This document shows, in pieces, positions 6,794 to 13,161 of a stretch of DNA of 17,978 bases. The notes beneath the pieces are model-generated. The model was given only the letters and a program-made list of their open reading frames with translations, ran no database searches and was not told where the DNA came from. A program made the position numbers and the translations under genes. The DNA comes from an uncultured Faecalibacterium sp. Lineage in GTDB: Bacteria > Bacillota > Clostridia > Oscillospirales > Ruminococcaceae. Numbering within the stretch: position 1 is the stretch's first letter; every line of letters begins with the position of its first letter. The stretch is from positions 1 through 17,978 of the forward strand of contig CAAHET010000143.1 of the NCBI GenBank assembly GCA_900772565.1, read 5' to 3'.

Positions 6794-8074
6794 TTACTTC
6801 ATGGGGAAGATCAGCACAGCGCCCACCGTCAGCGCCAGCAGACGGATGAAGTACTGCGGAATGGTGAACTTCCAGAACTCGGTGATCTTGTAGTCACCGG
6901 CGCCCATGATCATGGCGGGCATGCCGTCAATGGGCAGGAAGTGTCCGCACCAGCCGGAGACCACGATGGCAGCAGCGGCTGCGGTGGGGTCCAGACCCAG
7001 ATTGACGCAGGTGGCAATGGCCATGGGAGCAAAGACGTACACGGTGCCGATGGTGGAACCGGTCAGGGTTGCCAGCACACTGGTCAGGATGCAGAAGGCG
7101 AAGATCAGCACGAAGGGGTTGACGTTGGTGCCCAGCATCTTGGCAACGGTCTCGCCGACCAGACTGGTCAGGCCGGTGTTGCCCAGAGCATCGGCGATGC
7201 CGATGACGCCTGCGGACATCAGGATGATGGGTGCGCTGATGGAGTTGCGGATCTCGTTGAAGTCCATGACGCCGGAGATCAGGATGACGCCCACAGCCAG
7301 ACCGGTGATGGCGTAGCCTGCGTCACCGATCTTGCTCTGCAGGATCATGCCCACAACGGCGAGTACAAAGCTGAAGTAAGTGATGAGCTCCTGATTCTTG
7401 GTCAGAGCGACCTTCTGCTCACCGGCGTGGAGAGCCTCTTCCTTGGCCTCGGCAATGGGGTGGTCAGGCATGATCTTATAAGCCAGGATGCACCACAGCA
7501 GGAAACCGGCGGACAGGCACAGGTTGACCAGAGAGAACTTGACCAGATTGACGTTTGCCGCAACGCCTGCGCTTTCCAGAACGGCGATGACGATGCCGTA
7601 CTGCAGAGCAGTGTTGAAGGGCAGCAGCGGATGGTTTGCTGCAAAGCCCGCAGGCATCAGAACCTTGGACGGGGGCAGCTGCTTGGAGTAAGGCAGGGTG
7701 GACAGCAGACCGATGACCAGCACGTAGTAGGCGGTGGAACCGGTGCCGAACAGGCTGCAGCCCAGCATGACGATGAGGATCAGCAGGACGTAAGCCTTAA
7801 AGCCGCCCTTGCTTGCCATGTTGAAGATGGTCTGCTTGAACTTGACGATGAAGCTGGTTTTCTGCAAAGCCGCGATGATGGCCATGAAGGATGCCAGCAT
7901 GACGATGGTGGGGTTTGCGAAGCCGCCGAAGGCGGTCTTGATGTCGGTAACGCCGAACACCACCAGCAGCAGCAGCGCCAGCAGCGGGGGTGCACCGAAG
8001 GGCAGTTTATCCACCATGATCAGGATGATCATGAGGACAGTCACTGCCAGAGCAATGATCATGGGAAGTGTCAT
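6794..8074 (-). CDS. SLC13/DASS-like (IT superfamily) anion or carboxylate transporter
   Basis: 426 residues, almost entirely hydrophobic with roughly 11 to 12 spans and one hydrophilic loop (about residues 205-225, AKEEALHAGEQKVALTKNQE). The repeated helix-break motifs GGFANPTIVMLASF (50-63) and ATLTGSTIGTVYVFAP (about 344-359) are typical of SLC13/ArsB-NhaD type permeases, often Na+-coupled carriers of di- or hydroxy-carboxylates. ATG 8074 follows AGGAGG by 9 bases. It is the first gene of an operon with the VOC protein and Ca2+ exchanger, driven by the promoter at 8164-8192. The TGAAAC boxes upstream match those beside the acid-sugar regulator, so I infer that it imports the substrate of the 8672-14403 operon. 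Substrate specificity cannot be read from the sequence. Confidence 0.82.
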   Translation of the reverse strand: MTLPMIIALAVTVLMIILIMVDKLPFGAPPLLALLLLVVFGVTDIKTAFGGFANPTIVMLASFMAIIAALQKTSFIVKFKQTIFNMASKGGFKAYVLLILIVMLGCSLFGTGSTAYYVLVIGLLSTLPYSKQLPPSKVLMPAGFAANHPLLPFNTALQYGIVIAVLESAGVAANVNLVKFSLVNLCLSAGFLLWCILAYKIMPDHPIAEAKEEALHAGEQKVALTKNQELITYFSFVLAVVGMILQSKIGDAGYAITGLAVGVILISGVMDFNEIRNSISAPIILMSAGVIGIADALGNTGLTSLVGETVAKMLGTNVNPFVLIFAFCILTSVLATLTGSTIGTVYVFAPMAIATCVNLGLDPTAAAAAIVVSGWCGHFLPIDGMPAMIMGAGDYKITEFWKFTIPQYFIRLLALTVGAVLIFPMK

Positions 8075-8163
8075 AGAACGTGTCCTCCTTTTTTGTGTCC
8101 GCAGTCCCTGTTGTGCAAGAGCCCGACCCTTTGCACAATTCCGTTGCGGCTTTCTTGATTAAA

Positions 8164-8192
8164 AGTATATAGTTTTCCGCCGTGTGTCACAA
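8164..8192 (-). promoter_or_regulatory. Sigma-A-type promoter of the transporter operon
   Basis: On the minus strand TTGTGA (8192-8187) is followed after exactly 17 bases by TATACT (8169-8164). This predicts transcription from about 8157 and a leader of about 80 bases. The -35 box matches consensus at four of six positions and the -10 at five, so activation from upstream sites is plausible. Confidence 0.65.
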
Positions 8193-8218
8193 TCATTTTT
8201 TGGCTTGTTGCGTTCTTT

Positions 8219-8318
8219 TTTGAAACATATTCAGAATTTGTTCAATTTCTTTGTCGTAAAGTGTTCCTTCTTGAAACATATTGCGGTTAGTTTTGGCTGA
8301 TTTGTTGCTTTTTGAAAC
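8219..8318 (-). promoter_or_regulatory. Three TGAAAC boxes upstream of the transporter promoter
   Basis: TGAAAC occurs at 8221-8226, 8272-8277 and 8313-8318. The first two share the longer TTGAAACATATT, and all three are in the same orientation. The first is half of an imperfect palindrome, TTGAAACATATTCAGAATTTGTTCAA split as TTGAAACATATT (8220-8231) and ATTTGTTCAA (8235-8244), with a central ATTC-A-GAAT. Spacings of 51 and 41 bases are close to 5 and 4 helical turns. They lie at about -64, -115 and -156 relative to the predicted start, where activator sites would be. The same core recurs next to the regulator gene. Confidence 0.5.
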
Positions 8319-8323
8319 GGAGC

Positions 8324-8588
8324 ACTCCTTCCCAAAGGGGAGAACTGAACTCCCCCAGTCGCCTACGGCGACAGCCCCCTCTGAGATGGGGCCTTTGGCA
8401 TAACGGTAAAGTTTCCGGCTAAAGCGGAAAGCTTGCTTGCCCGGAAGTACCCCTTCCGTCATCGCCTACGGCGATGCCACCTTCCCCAAGGGGACGGCTT
8501 TTGGCGGTGGTGATAAAGTTTCCGGCGTTGCCATAAGGCGTCCCCTTGGGGGAGCTGGCTGCGAACGCAGTGAGCAGACTGAGGGGGT
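8324..8588. repeat. Cluster of interspersed palindromic repeats
   Basis: At least three repeat units are packed here. Unit 1 (8348-8400) runs from AACTCCCCCAG through the hairpin GTCGCC-TAC-GGCGAC (8358-8372) to GGGGCCTTTGGCA and is the inverted partner of 119-180. Unit 2 starts with the hairpin ATCGCC-TAC-GGCGAT (8461-8475), then CTTCCCCAAGGGGACGGC. Unit 3 (8538-8588) runs from GCGTCCCCTTGGGGGAGC to GACTGAGGGGGT and parallels 11-60. AAAGTTTCCGGC occurs twice (near 8407 and 8515) as a linker. No credible gene is present; reading frames crossing it are by-products of the repeats. Confidence 0.8.
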
Positions 8589-8596
8589 AAAACCAG

Positions 8597-8630
8597 AAAA
8601 AGCCGCCGCACCGTACGGGGTGCAGCGGCT
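8597..8630 (-). terminator. Intrinsic terminator of the five-gene acid-sugar operon
   Basis: AGCCGC (8601-8606) and GCACC (8608-8612) pair with GGTGC (8619-8623) and GCGGCT (8625-8630), with one internal mismatch. On the minus strand the stem is followed by a run of five T. It lies about 40 bases beyond the stop codon of the PdxA2-like gene. Confidence 0.88.
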
Positions 8631-8671
8631 CTCTCTGGAAGAAAATGAAGAATTGTTGGGATGAAGATAAC

Positions 8672-9742
8672 TTAGTTGGTGCGGCCGGTCATCTTGACCG
8701 CATACTTGATGGCGTTGACAAGGCTCAGCTCGTTGCCGTTGCCCTTACCGGCGTGGTAGAAGTCGGTGCCGTGATCCACGCTGGCGCGGATGATGGGCAG
8801 ACCCAGCGTGACGTTGACGCCCTCCACGGCCTTCCACTCCTGCTTTTCGCGGTCGTAGACAAAGCCCACGGTCTTGAGCGGGATGTGACCCTGATCGTGG
8901 TACATGCACACCACGATGTCGTACCAGCCGCCGATGGCCTGCGAGAACACGCTGTCCGGCGGGCAGGGGCCCACGACGCCGGTAATGCCCTCGGCCTTGG
9001 CAGCCTCGATGGCGGGAGTGATCTCCTCGATCTCCTCCCGGCCGAACAGGCCGTTCTCACCGCAGTGGGGGTTCAGGCCTGCCACGGCGATGCGAGGGTT
9101 CTCGATGCCCATATCCTTGCAGGCCTTGTTGGCGATCTCGATGACCTCCAGCACGCGGTCCTTCTTGACCCGGTCGCAGGCCTCCCGCAGGGAAACGTGG
9201 GTGGAAACGTGCACCACGCGCAGGTCGTGATGTGCCAGCATCATGGTGTACTTCTTGGTGTGGGTGTAGGTGGCGTAGATCTCGGTGTGGCCGTCAAAGT
9301 GGGTGTAGCCGTCCGACTTTTCGCCGTGGTAGTATTCCAGCGCCTTGTTCATGGCTTCCTTGTTCAGGGCGTTGGTGCAGGTGGCGTCCACCTCACCTGC
9401 CATGGCCAGCTCAATGACCTTTTTCACGCACTGGAAGGCTGCGTTGCCGCCCTCCACGCTGACCTTTGCCATCTCGAACTTGCTGATATCCTCGATCAGA
9501 TCCAGATGCAGCACGTCGATGGTGCCGGGGGTGAACAGGGCATCCGACACCTTCTCGCAGCGGTGGATGACGATGTCCTCGCGGCCAACGAACTTCTTGG
9601 CCTGCTCCATCACTTTCACATCGCCCACAACGATGGGGCGGCAGTAGCTGTACTGCTCCGGGTCAGCCAGAGCCTTGATGGTGATCTCCGGGCCGGAACC
9701 GGCGGGATCGCCCATGGTAATACCGACAATGGGTTTATTCAT
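8672..9742 (-). CDS. PdxA2-type 4-phospho-D-threonate/erythronate dehydrogenase
   Basis: 356 residues. PdxA-family enzymes are NAD-dependent, metal-binding dehydrogenase-decarboxylases; PdxA2 members paired with a DUF1537 kinase oxidise 4-phospho-D-threonate or -erythronate and release CO2 to give DHAP. Visible: GDPAGSGPEI (11-20), the metal/substrate motif GHTEIYA (151-157), HVSTHVSL (178-185), AGLNPHCGENGLFGREE (221-237), YHDQGHIPLK (281-290) and SVDHGT (321-326). Conserved histidines are therefore retained. It is somewhat longer than biosynthetic PdxA, with an insertion around EYYHGEKSDGYTHF before the HTE motif. ATG 9742 follows AGGAGA; the gene is 28 bases after the aldolase gene and is last in the operon. 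A role in vitamin B6 synthesis is unlikely because no other pdx gene is near and a DUF1537 kinase is in the operon. Confidence 0.87.
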   Translation of the reverse strand: MNKPIVGITMGDPAGSGPEITIKALADPEQYSYCRPIVVGDVKVMEQAKKFVGREDIVIHRCEKVSDALFTPGTIDVLHLDLIEDISKFEMAKVSVEGGNAAFQCVKKVIELAMAGEVDATCTNALNKEAMNKALEYYHGEKSDGYTHFDGHTEIYATYTHTKKYTMMLAHHDLRVVHVSTHVSLREACDRVKKDRVLEVIEIANKACKDMGIENPRIAVAGLNPHCGENGLFGREEIEEITPAIEAAKAEGITGVVGPCPPDSVFSQAIGGWYDIVVCMYHDQGHIPLKTVGFVYDREKQEWKAVEGVNVTLGLPIIRASVDHGTDFYHAGKGNGNELSLVNAIKYAVKMTGRTN

Positions 9743-9770
9743 AACAGCCTTCTCCTTGCTTCAGCGCGTT

Positions 9771-10685
9771 TCAGTGCAGACCCTTGGCCTCGTTCTCAGC
9801 CAGAACCTTTTTAATGGCTTCCATGCCCTCTTCCGGCACATAGTTGAAGGGTGCGCGGCACTTGCCCACGGGATGACCCTGCAGGGCAACGGCGGTCTTG
9901 ATGATGGTGTTGGGGTTGCCGTACTTGAAGGTCTGCTGCAGGATGGCAATGGCGTCCTGTGCAGCCTGTGCGCCCTCCAGATCCCCGGCCTTGAAGCAAT
10001 CGTAGATCTTGGCAACGGTCTCCGGCCAGATGTTGGCGCGGCCTGCAATGCCGCCTGCGCCGCCCTCTTTCAGGCAGGTCAGGATAGCGCCGTCGTTACC
10101 GGCCAGAATGGCAACTTCCTTGTCCAGCTCACGGGTCAGGCGGATGTAGGCCTTCAGGTTCTCGATATCGCCGCTGGAATCCTTTGCGCCCACGATGTTC
10201 TCCACATCGCGGCACAGCGCCTGCACGGTCTCGGGCAGCAGCTTGTTGCCGGTGCGGGCGGGGATGTTGTACAGGATGATGGGCAGGTTCACGGCCTTTG
10301 CCACGGCAGTGTAGTGGTCGTACAGCTCCTTCTGGGAAGCCAGTGCAAAGCTGGGGGTGATGATGGACAGTGCATCTGCGCCCAGCTCCTCGGCACGCTT
10401 GCTCAGGCGGATGGTCTCAGCGGTGGTGATGCAGCCGGTGCCTGCGTAGACCGGTACGCGGCCCTTTACCTGATCGATGACAGTGGCAAGGATTTCTTCC
10501 TTCTCCTGGAAGGACAGGGCGTAAGCTTCGCCGTTGGTGCCCATGGGGAAGATGCCGTGCACGCCGCCTGCCAGCAGGCGCTCCACCTGCTCGCGCAGAG
10601 CCTGATGGTTGACCGTCTGCTCGGGGTCATTGTTCATGGGGGTGATTACGGGAGGGATGATGCCCTTGATATCGCTGGTCTTCAT
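9771..10685 (-). CDS. DapA/NAL-superfamily Schiff-base aldolase, probably for 2-keto-3-deoxy sugar acids
   Basis: 304 residues forming one TIM-barrel domain. Family residues: GTNGEAYAL (49-57; usual second Thr replaced by Asn), Tyr139 in YNIPARTGN (139-147), and the Schiff-base lysine Lys168 in GAKDSSGD (166-173), followed by AGNDGA (195-200). Such enzymes cleave or form pyruvate-derived bonds: dihydrodipicolinate synthase, sialic acid lyase, KDG aldolase and relatives. The RTG arginine is DapA-like, and the YNIPFLTG form of NanA is absent. Neighbours are catabolic (acid-sugar kinase, alcohol dehydrogenase, PdxA2) and no lysine-biosynthesis gene is near, so I favour a 2-keto-3-deoxy acid aldolase yielding pyruvate and an aldehyde. 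ATG 10685 follows AGGAG; the gene starts 20 bases after the dehydrogenase stop. True DHDPS activity cannot be excluded from sequence alone. Confidence 0.82.
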   Translation of the reverse strand: MKTSDIKGIIPPVITPMNNDPEQTVNHQALREQVERLLAGGVHGIFPMGTNGEAYALSFQEKEEILATVIDQVKGRVPVYAGTGCITTAETIRLSKRAEELGADALSIITPSFALASQKELYDHYTAVAKAVNLPIILYNIPARTGNKLLPETVQALCRDVENIVGAKDSSGDIENLKAYIRLTRELDKEVAILAGNDGAILTCLKEGGAGGIAGRANIWPETVAKIYDCFKAGDLEGAQAAQDAIAILQQTFKYGNPNTIIKTAVALQGHPVGKCRAPFNYVPEEGMEAIKKVLAENEAKGLH

Positions 10686-10705
10686 AAGTCTTTACTCCTT
10701 TTCTG

Positions 10706-11872
10706 TTACATGATCTCCTGATACAGCTTGCGTGCGTCGTCGGCGGTAACGGGGCGCATATTGTTCACCAGCAGGCGCTGCACCTGCATACCGGCGTTGA
10801 CCAGACCTTCCAGATCCTCGGCAGGCACGCCGAACTCCTTGAGGCTGGTGGGGATATCCAGATGCTTGACGATGTGCTCCAGACGGGCGATCATCCATGC
10901 AGTCTTTTCTTCCACGGTGGTGCAGGTCTTTTCCTCGTGGCAGCAGCGGTCATAGGCGGCAGCCAGACGCTCGCGCACGGCGGGGTGCTCGCTGTTGAAG
11001 CGCATGACAGGTGCCAGCAGGATGGCGTTGGATACGCCGTGTGCAATGTGGTACTTGCCGCCCAGCGGGTAGCTCAGTGCGTGCACAGCGGTGGTGCCGG
11101 AAGCGGTGATGGCCAGACCGCCGTAGTAGGCTGCGATCTGCATCCGGTTCTTCTCGGCCATGGCATCGGGGTCATCGCAGGCCTTTTCGATGTTGTTCAG
11201 GATCAGGTCCAAGCCTTCCAGTGCGTACAGGTCGCTGAAGGGGTTGGCCTTGTTGCTGGTAAAGCACTCGATGCAGTGTGCCAGCGCATCCACGCCGGTA
11301 GCGGCTGCGATCTTGCGGGGCAGGTTCTTGATCATGCGGGCGTCCAGAATGACGTAGTCCGCGATCATGTTCTCGTTGACGATGCCCACTTTCAGTTCCT
11401 TTTCGGGCACAGCCACGATGGCGTTGGGGGTGACCTCGGCGCCGGTGCCGGCGGTGGTGGGGATCAGCACGATGGGCACGCACTTCTGTGCCATGCCGGG
11501 GTTGTCCAGCAGCTCCTTCACGCCGTAGGCGTCGGTCACCAGCACGCTTGCCAGCTTGGCAGCGTCCATCACGGAGCCGCCGCCGCAGGCCACGATGAGG
11601 TCTGCACCGGAGACCTTGAACTCGTCCACCAGCTTCTGCACAGCCATGTAGCTGGGCTCCGGGGGCAGCTCGTCCAGCACATAATACTCTGCGCCGGAGG
11701 CTTTGACAGCCTCTTCCGGCAGGGCAAACAGGCCAGCGCCCTCAATGCCCTTATCGGTGAACATGGCTACCTTTTTTGCGCCGCGCGCCTTGATGATGGC
11801 GGTGATATTGTCCATGGCGTTCTCGCCGCCGTAAACTGCGTGCGGCATTTTAAGATTGTACTGGGTCAGCAT
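10706..11872 (-). CDS. Iron-containing (group III) alcohol dehydrogenase
   Basis: 388 residues, Fe-ADH family. The nucleotide-binding GGGSVMDAAK (about 97-106) and TTAGTGAEVT (139-148) are present, and the four Fe2+ ligands are readable as Asp195 and His199 in GVDALAHCIE, His264 in AVHALSYP and His278 in YHIAHG. Members reduce small aldehydes (lactaldehyde, glycolaldehyde, succinate semialdehyde) or oxidise the alcohols with NAD(P). ATG 11872 is chosen since AGGAGG (11882-11887) lies 9 bases upstream; an in-frame TTG at 11881 touches that site and cannot be used. It is the third gene of the operon. The likely task is to reduce the aldehyde released by the DapA-like aldolase, or to oxidise a hydroxy acid; the sequence does not decide between them. 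Confidence 0.9.
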   Translation of the reverse strand: MLTQYNLKMPHAVYGGENAMDNITAIIKARGAKKVAMFTDKGIEGAGLFALPEEAVKASGAEYYVLDELPPEPSYMAVQKLVDEFKVSGADLIVACGGGSVMDAAKLASVLVTDAYGVKELLDNPGMAQKCVPIVLIPTTAGTGAEVTPNAIVAVPEKELKVGIVNENMIADYVILDARMIKNLPRKIAAATGVDALAHCIECFTSNKANPFSDLYALEGLDLILNNIEKACDDPDAMAEKNRMQIAAYYGGLAITASGTTAVHALSYPLGGKYHIAHGVSNAILLAPVMRFNSEHPAVRERLAAAYDRCCHEEKTCTTVEEKTAWMIARLEHIVKHLDIPTSLKEFGVPAEDLEGLVNAGMQVQRLLVNNMRPVTADDARKLYQEIM

Positions 11873-11937
11873 ACTGATCAACCTCCTGAATGATGCTTTG
11901 CTCTATAAATAAAGGATGAAAATTCCGAAAAGCTTTT

Positions 11938-13098
11938 TCAGCGGCTCTGGGCTGCGGTGGGGTTATACAGACCCACGGTCTCCCGCTTTGCGCCCAGCAC
12001 GTCCTGCTCCGAGAAGCGGACGTACTTGATGCCCTGCCGGGTGCGGGCAGCGTAGGCCAGATGCAGCATCCCGTCCCGTCCCTGCATCAGGTAGGGGTAC
12101 TCGTACTGCTTGTTGTTGGTCTTGTTCTCATCGCCCATGTAGCCCTCGCCGCGCTCCATCCAGCGGATGATGGGGAAGGTCAGGCCGCCGTCCTCGGAAA
12201 GCGCCACCGCCACCGGGCAGCGCAGGCCGGGCCATGCAGCCTTGCCGGGCACGGGGTTGGGGGTGCAGGTGGGGTTGTAGGCAATGGCGATGCGGCCGCT
12301 CTGCAGCTTGACCGCGCTGATGCTGGAGTTGTTGTTGGGCAGCGGGGTGGGTGCGGGCACCGTCCAGGTTTCGCCCCAGTCAAAGGACTCGCTGCGGTGG
12401 ATGCGGTAGGCTTCGCGGTTGCGCATGAACGCCACCAGATGCCCCGGCTCCAGCTCGATGACATTGGCGTGGACGTGGCCGTTGCTGCCGGGCATCATGA
12501 CCATGCGCCAAGTTTTGCCCTCATCGTCCGAGATGCGGAAGGCGGTGGGGTCGCCGGACAGGCCCTCGGCAGAGTCGGTGCACAGCCAGTTGGCAAAGAT
12601 CCAGCGGCCGTTGGACAGCACCTGAATGGGCTGACGGCAGAAGGTGCCCTCCTCCGGGAACACGGTGGTGTAATCGCCCCATGTTTTGCCGCCATCGGTG
12701 CTCTTCTGGCAGCGCACCACGGCGGTGAACTGCATGTTGTCCTTGCCCTCTACGCGGTCCAGCTGGGCGGTGTACATCGCCCACACGGCGTTGTCCGGGC
12801 CATAGAACAGCGAGGGGTTCTGCTCGCTGCGGGTGGGGTCGCCGGAGATATCCACCGGCTCCAGCCACTTGGTACCGTCATGCGGCAGCACCGAGCAGAT
12901 GATGTGCACATCTGCGCTGCCCTCATAAGTACCGGCGAACCAGCAGCAGAGCAGGTCGCCGTTGGGCAGCTCCACCATGGCGGGTGCGTGGGCGGTGGGC
13001 CAGCCGCCGGTGGGCAGCAGGGCTTCCAGCGTGCCCATCTCCTCGTTCTCGTACACAGTGCCGTCCCAGGTCAGGCCGGGCAGTTTTGCATAGGTCAT
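11938..13098 (-). CDS. Asp-box beta-propeller protein, 'sialidase-like', cytosolic
   Basis: 386 residues with at least four Asp-box repeats: STDGGKTW (133-140), SDDEGKTW (190-197), SFDWGETW (238-245) and SEDGGLTF (301-308). This gives a six-bladed sialidase-fold (BNR) propeller. There is no signal peptide, membrane anchor or carbohydrate-binding module, so the protein should stay in the cytosol, unlike secreted gut sialidases. The N-terminus contains GGWPTAHAPAMVELPNGDLL (31-50), and other conserved-looking patches are EQNPSLF (92-98), FCRQPIQVLSNGRW (153-166) and NGHVHANVIELEPGHLVAFMR (206-226, split over two strands). ATG 13098 follows AAGGAG. It sits between the kinase and alcohol dehydrogenase genes in one operon. 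Annotation pipelines would call it exo-alpha-sialidase; the context instead suggests a glycosidase, lyase or lactonase-like step on an acid-sugar substrate. The function is unknown. Confidence 0.85.
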   Translation of the reverse strand: MTYAKLPGLTWDGTVYENEEMGTLEALLPTGGWPTAHAPAMVELPNGDLLCCWFAGTYEGSADVHIICSVLPHDGTKWLEPVDISGDPTRSEQNPSLFYGPDNAVWAMYTAQLDRVEGKDNMQFTAVVRCQKSTDGGKTWGDYTTVFPEEGTFCRQPIQVLSNGRWIFANWLCTDSAEGLSGDPTAFRISDDEGKTWRMVMMPGSNGHVHANVIELEPGHLVAFMRNREAYRIHRSESFDWGETWTVPAPTPLPNNNSSISAVKLQSGRIAIAYNPTCTPNPVPGKAAWPGLRCPVAVALSEDGGLTFPIIRWMERGEGYMGDENKTNNKQYEYPYLMQGRDGMLHLAYAARTRQGIKYVRFSEQDVLGAKRETVGLYNPTAAQSR

Positions 13099-13161
13099 GG
13101 TCGTTCTCCTTCTGTTACATTTATCTTCCGTTCCAGCCGCAAGGGCTGTCTGCTTCCATTC

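Noticed and set aside
6365..8158. A 597-codon plus-strand frame opposite the exchanger/VOC/transporter operon
   Set aside because: It spans two genes and their intergenic gaps on the other strand, is Gln/His/Asp/Gly-rich, and is an antisense by-product of high GC and codon bias.
8193..8462. An 89-codon minus-strand frame between the transporter and the PdxA2 operon
   Set aside because: It runs through the palindromic repeats and the TGAAAC boxes, so its composition comes from non-coding elements.
8672..9742. Biosynthetic PdxA of vitamin B6 synthesis
   Set aside because: It shares an operon with a DUF1537 kinase and catabolic enzymes and has an insertion before the HTE motif; no other B6 gene is in the window.
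8645..9814. A 389-codon plus-strand frame opposite the PdxA2-like gene, and similar long frames at 9675-10721, 10862-11893 and 12061-14088
   Set aside because: All lie antisense to genes with clear catalytic motifs, have repetitive Leu/Val/His/Gly composition and lack ribosome sites at their starts.
9771..13098. A sialic acid utilisation operon (NanA-like lyase plus sialidase)
   Set aside because: The aldolase has DapA-like YNIPARTG instead of the NanA-type motif, no NanE/NanK/NagA/NagB or sialic acid transporter is present, and the propeller has no export signal.
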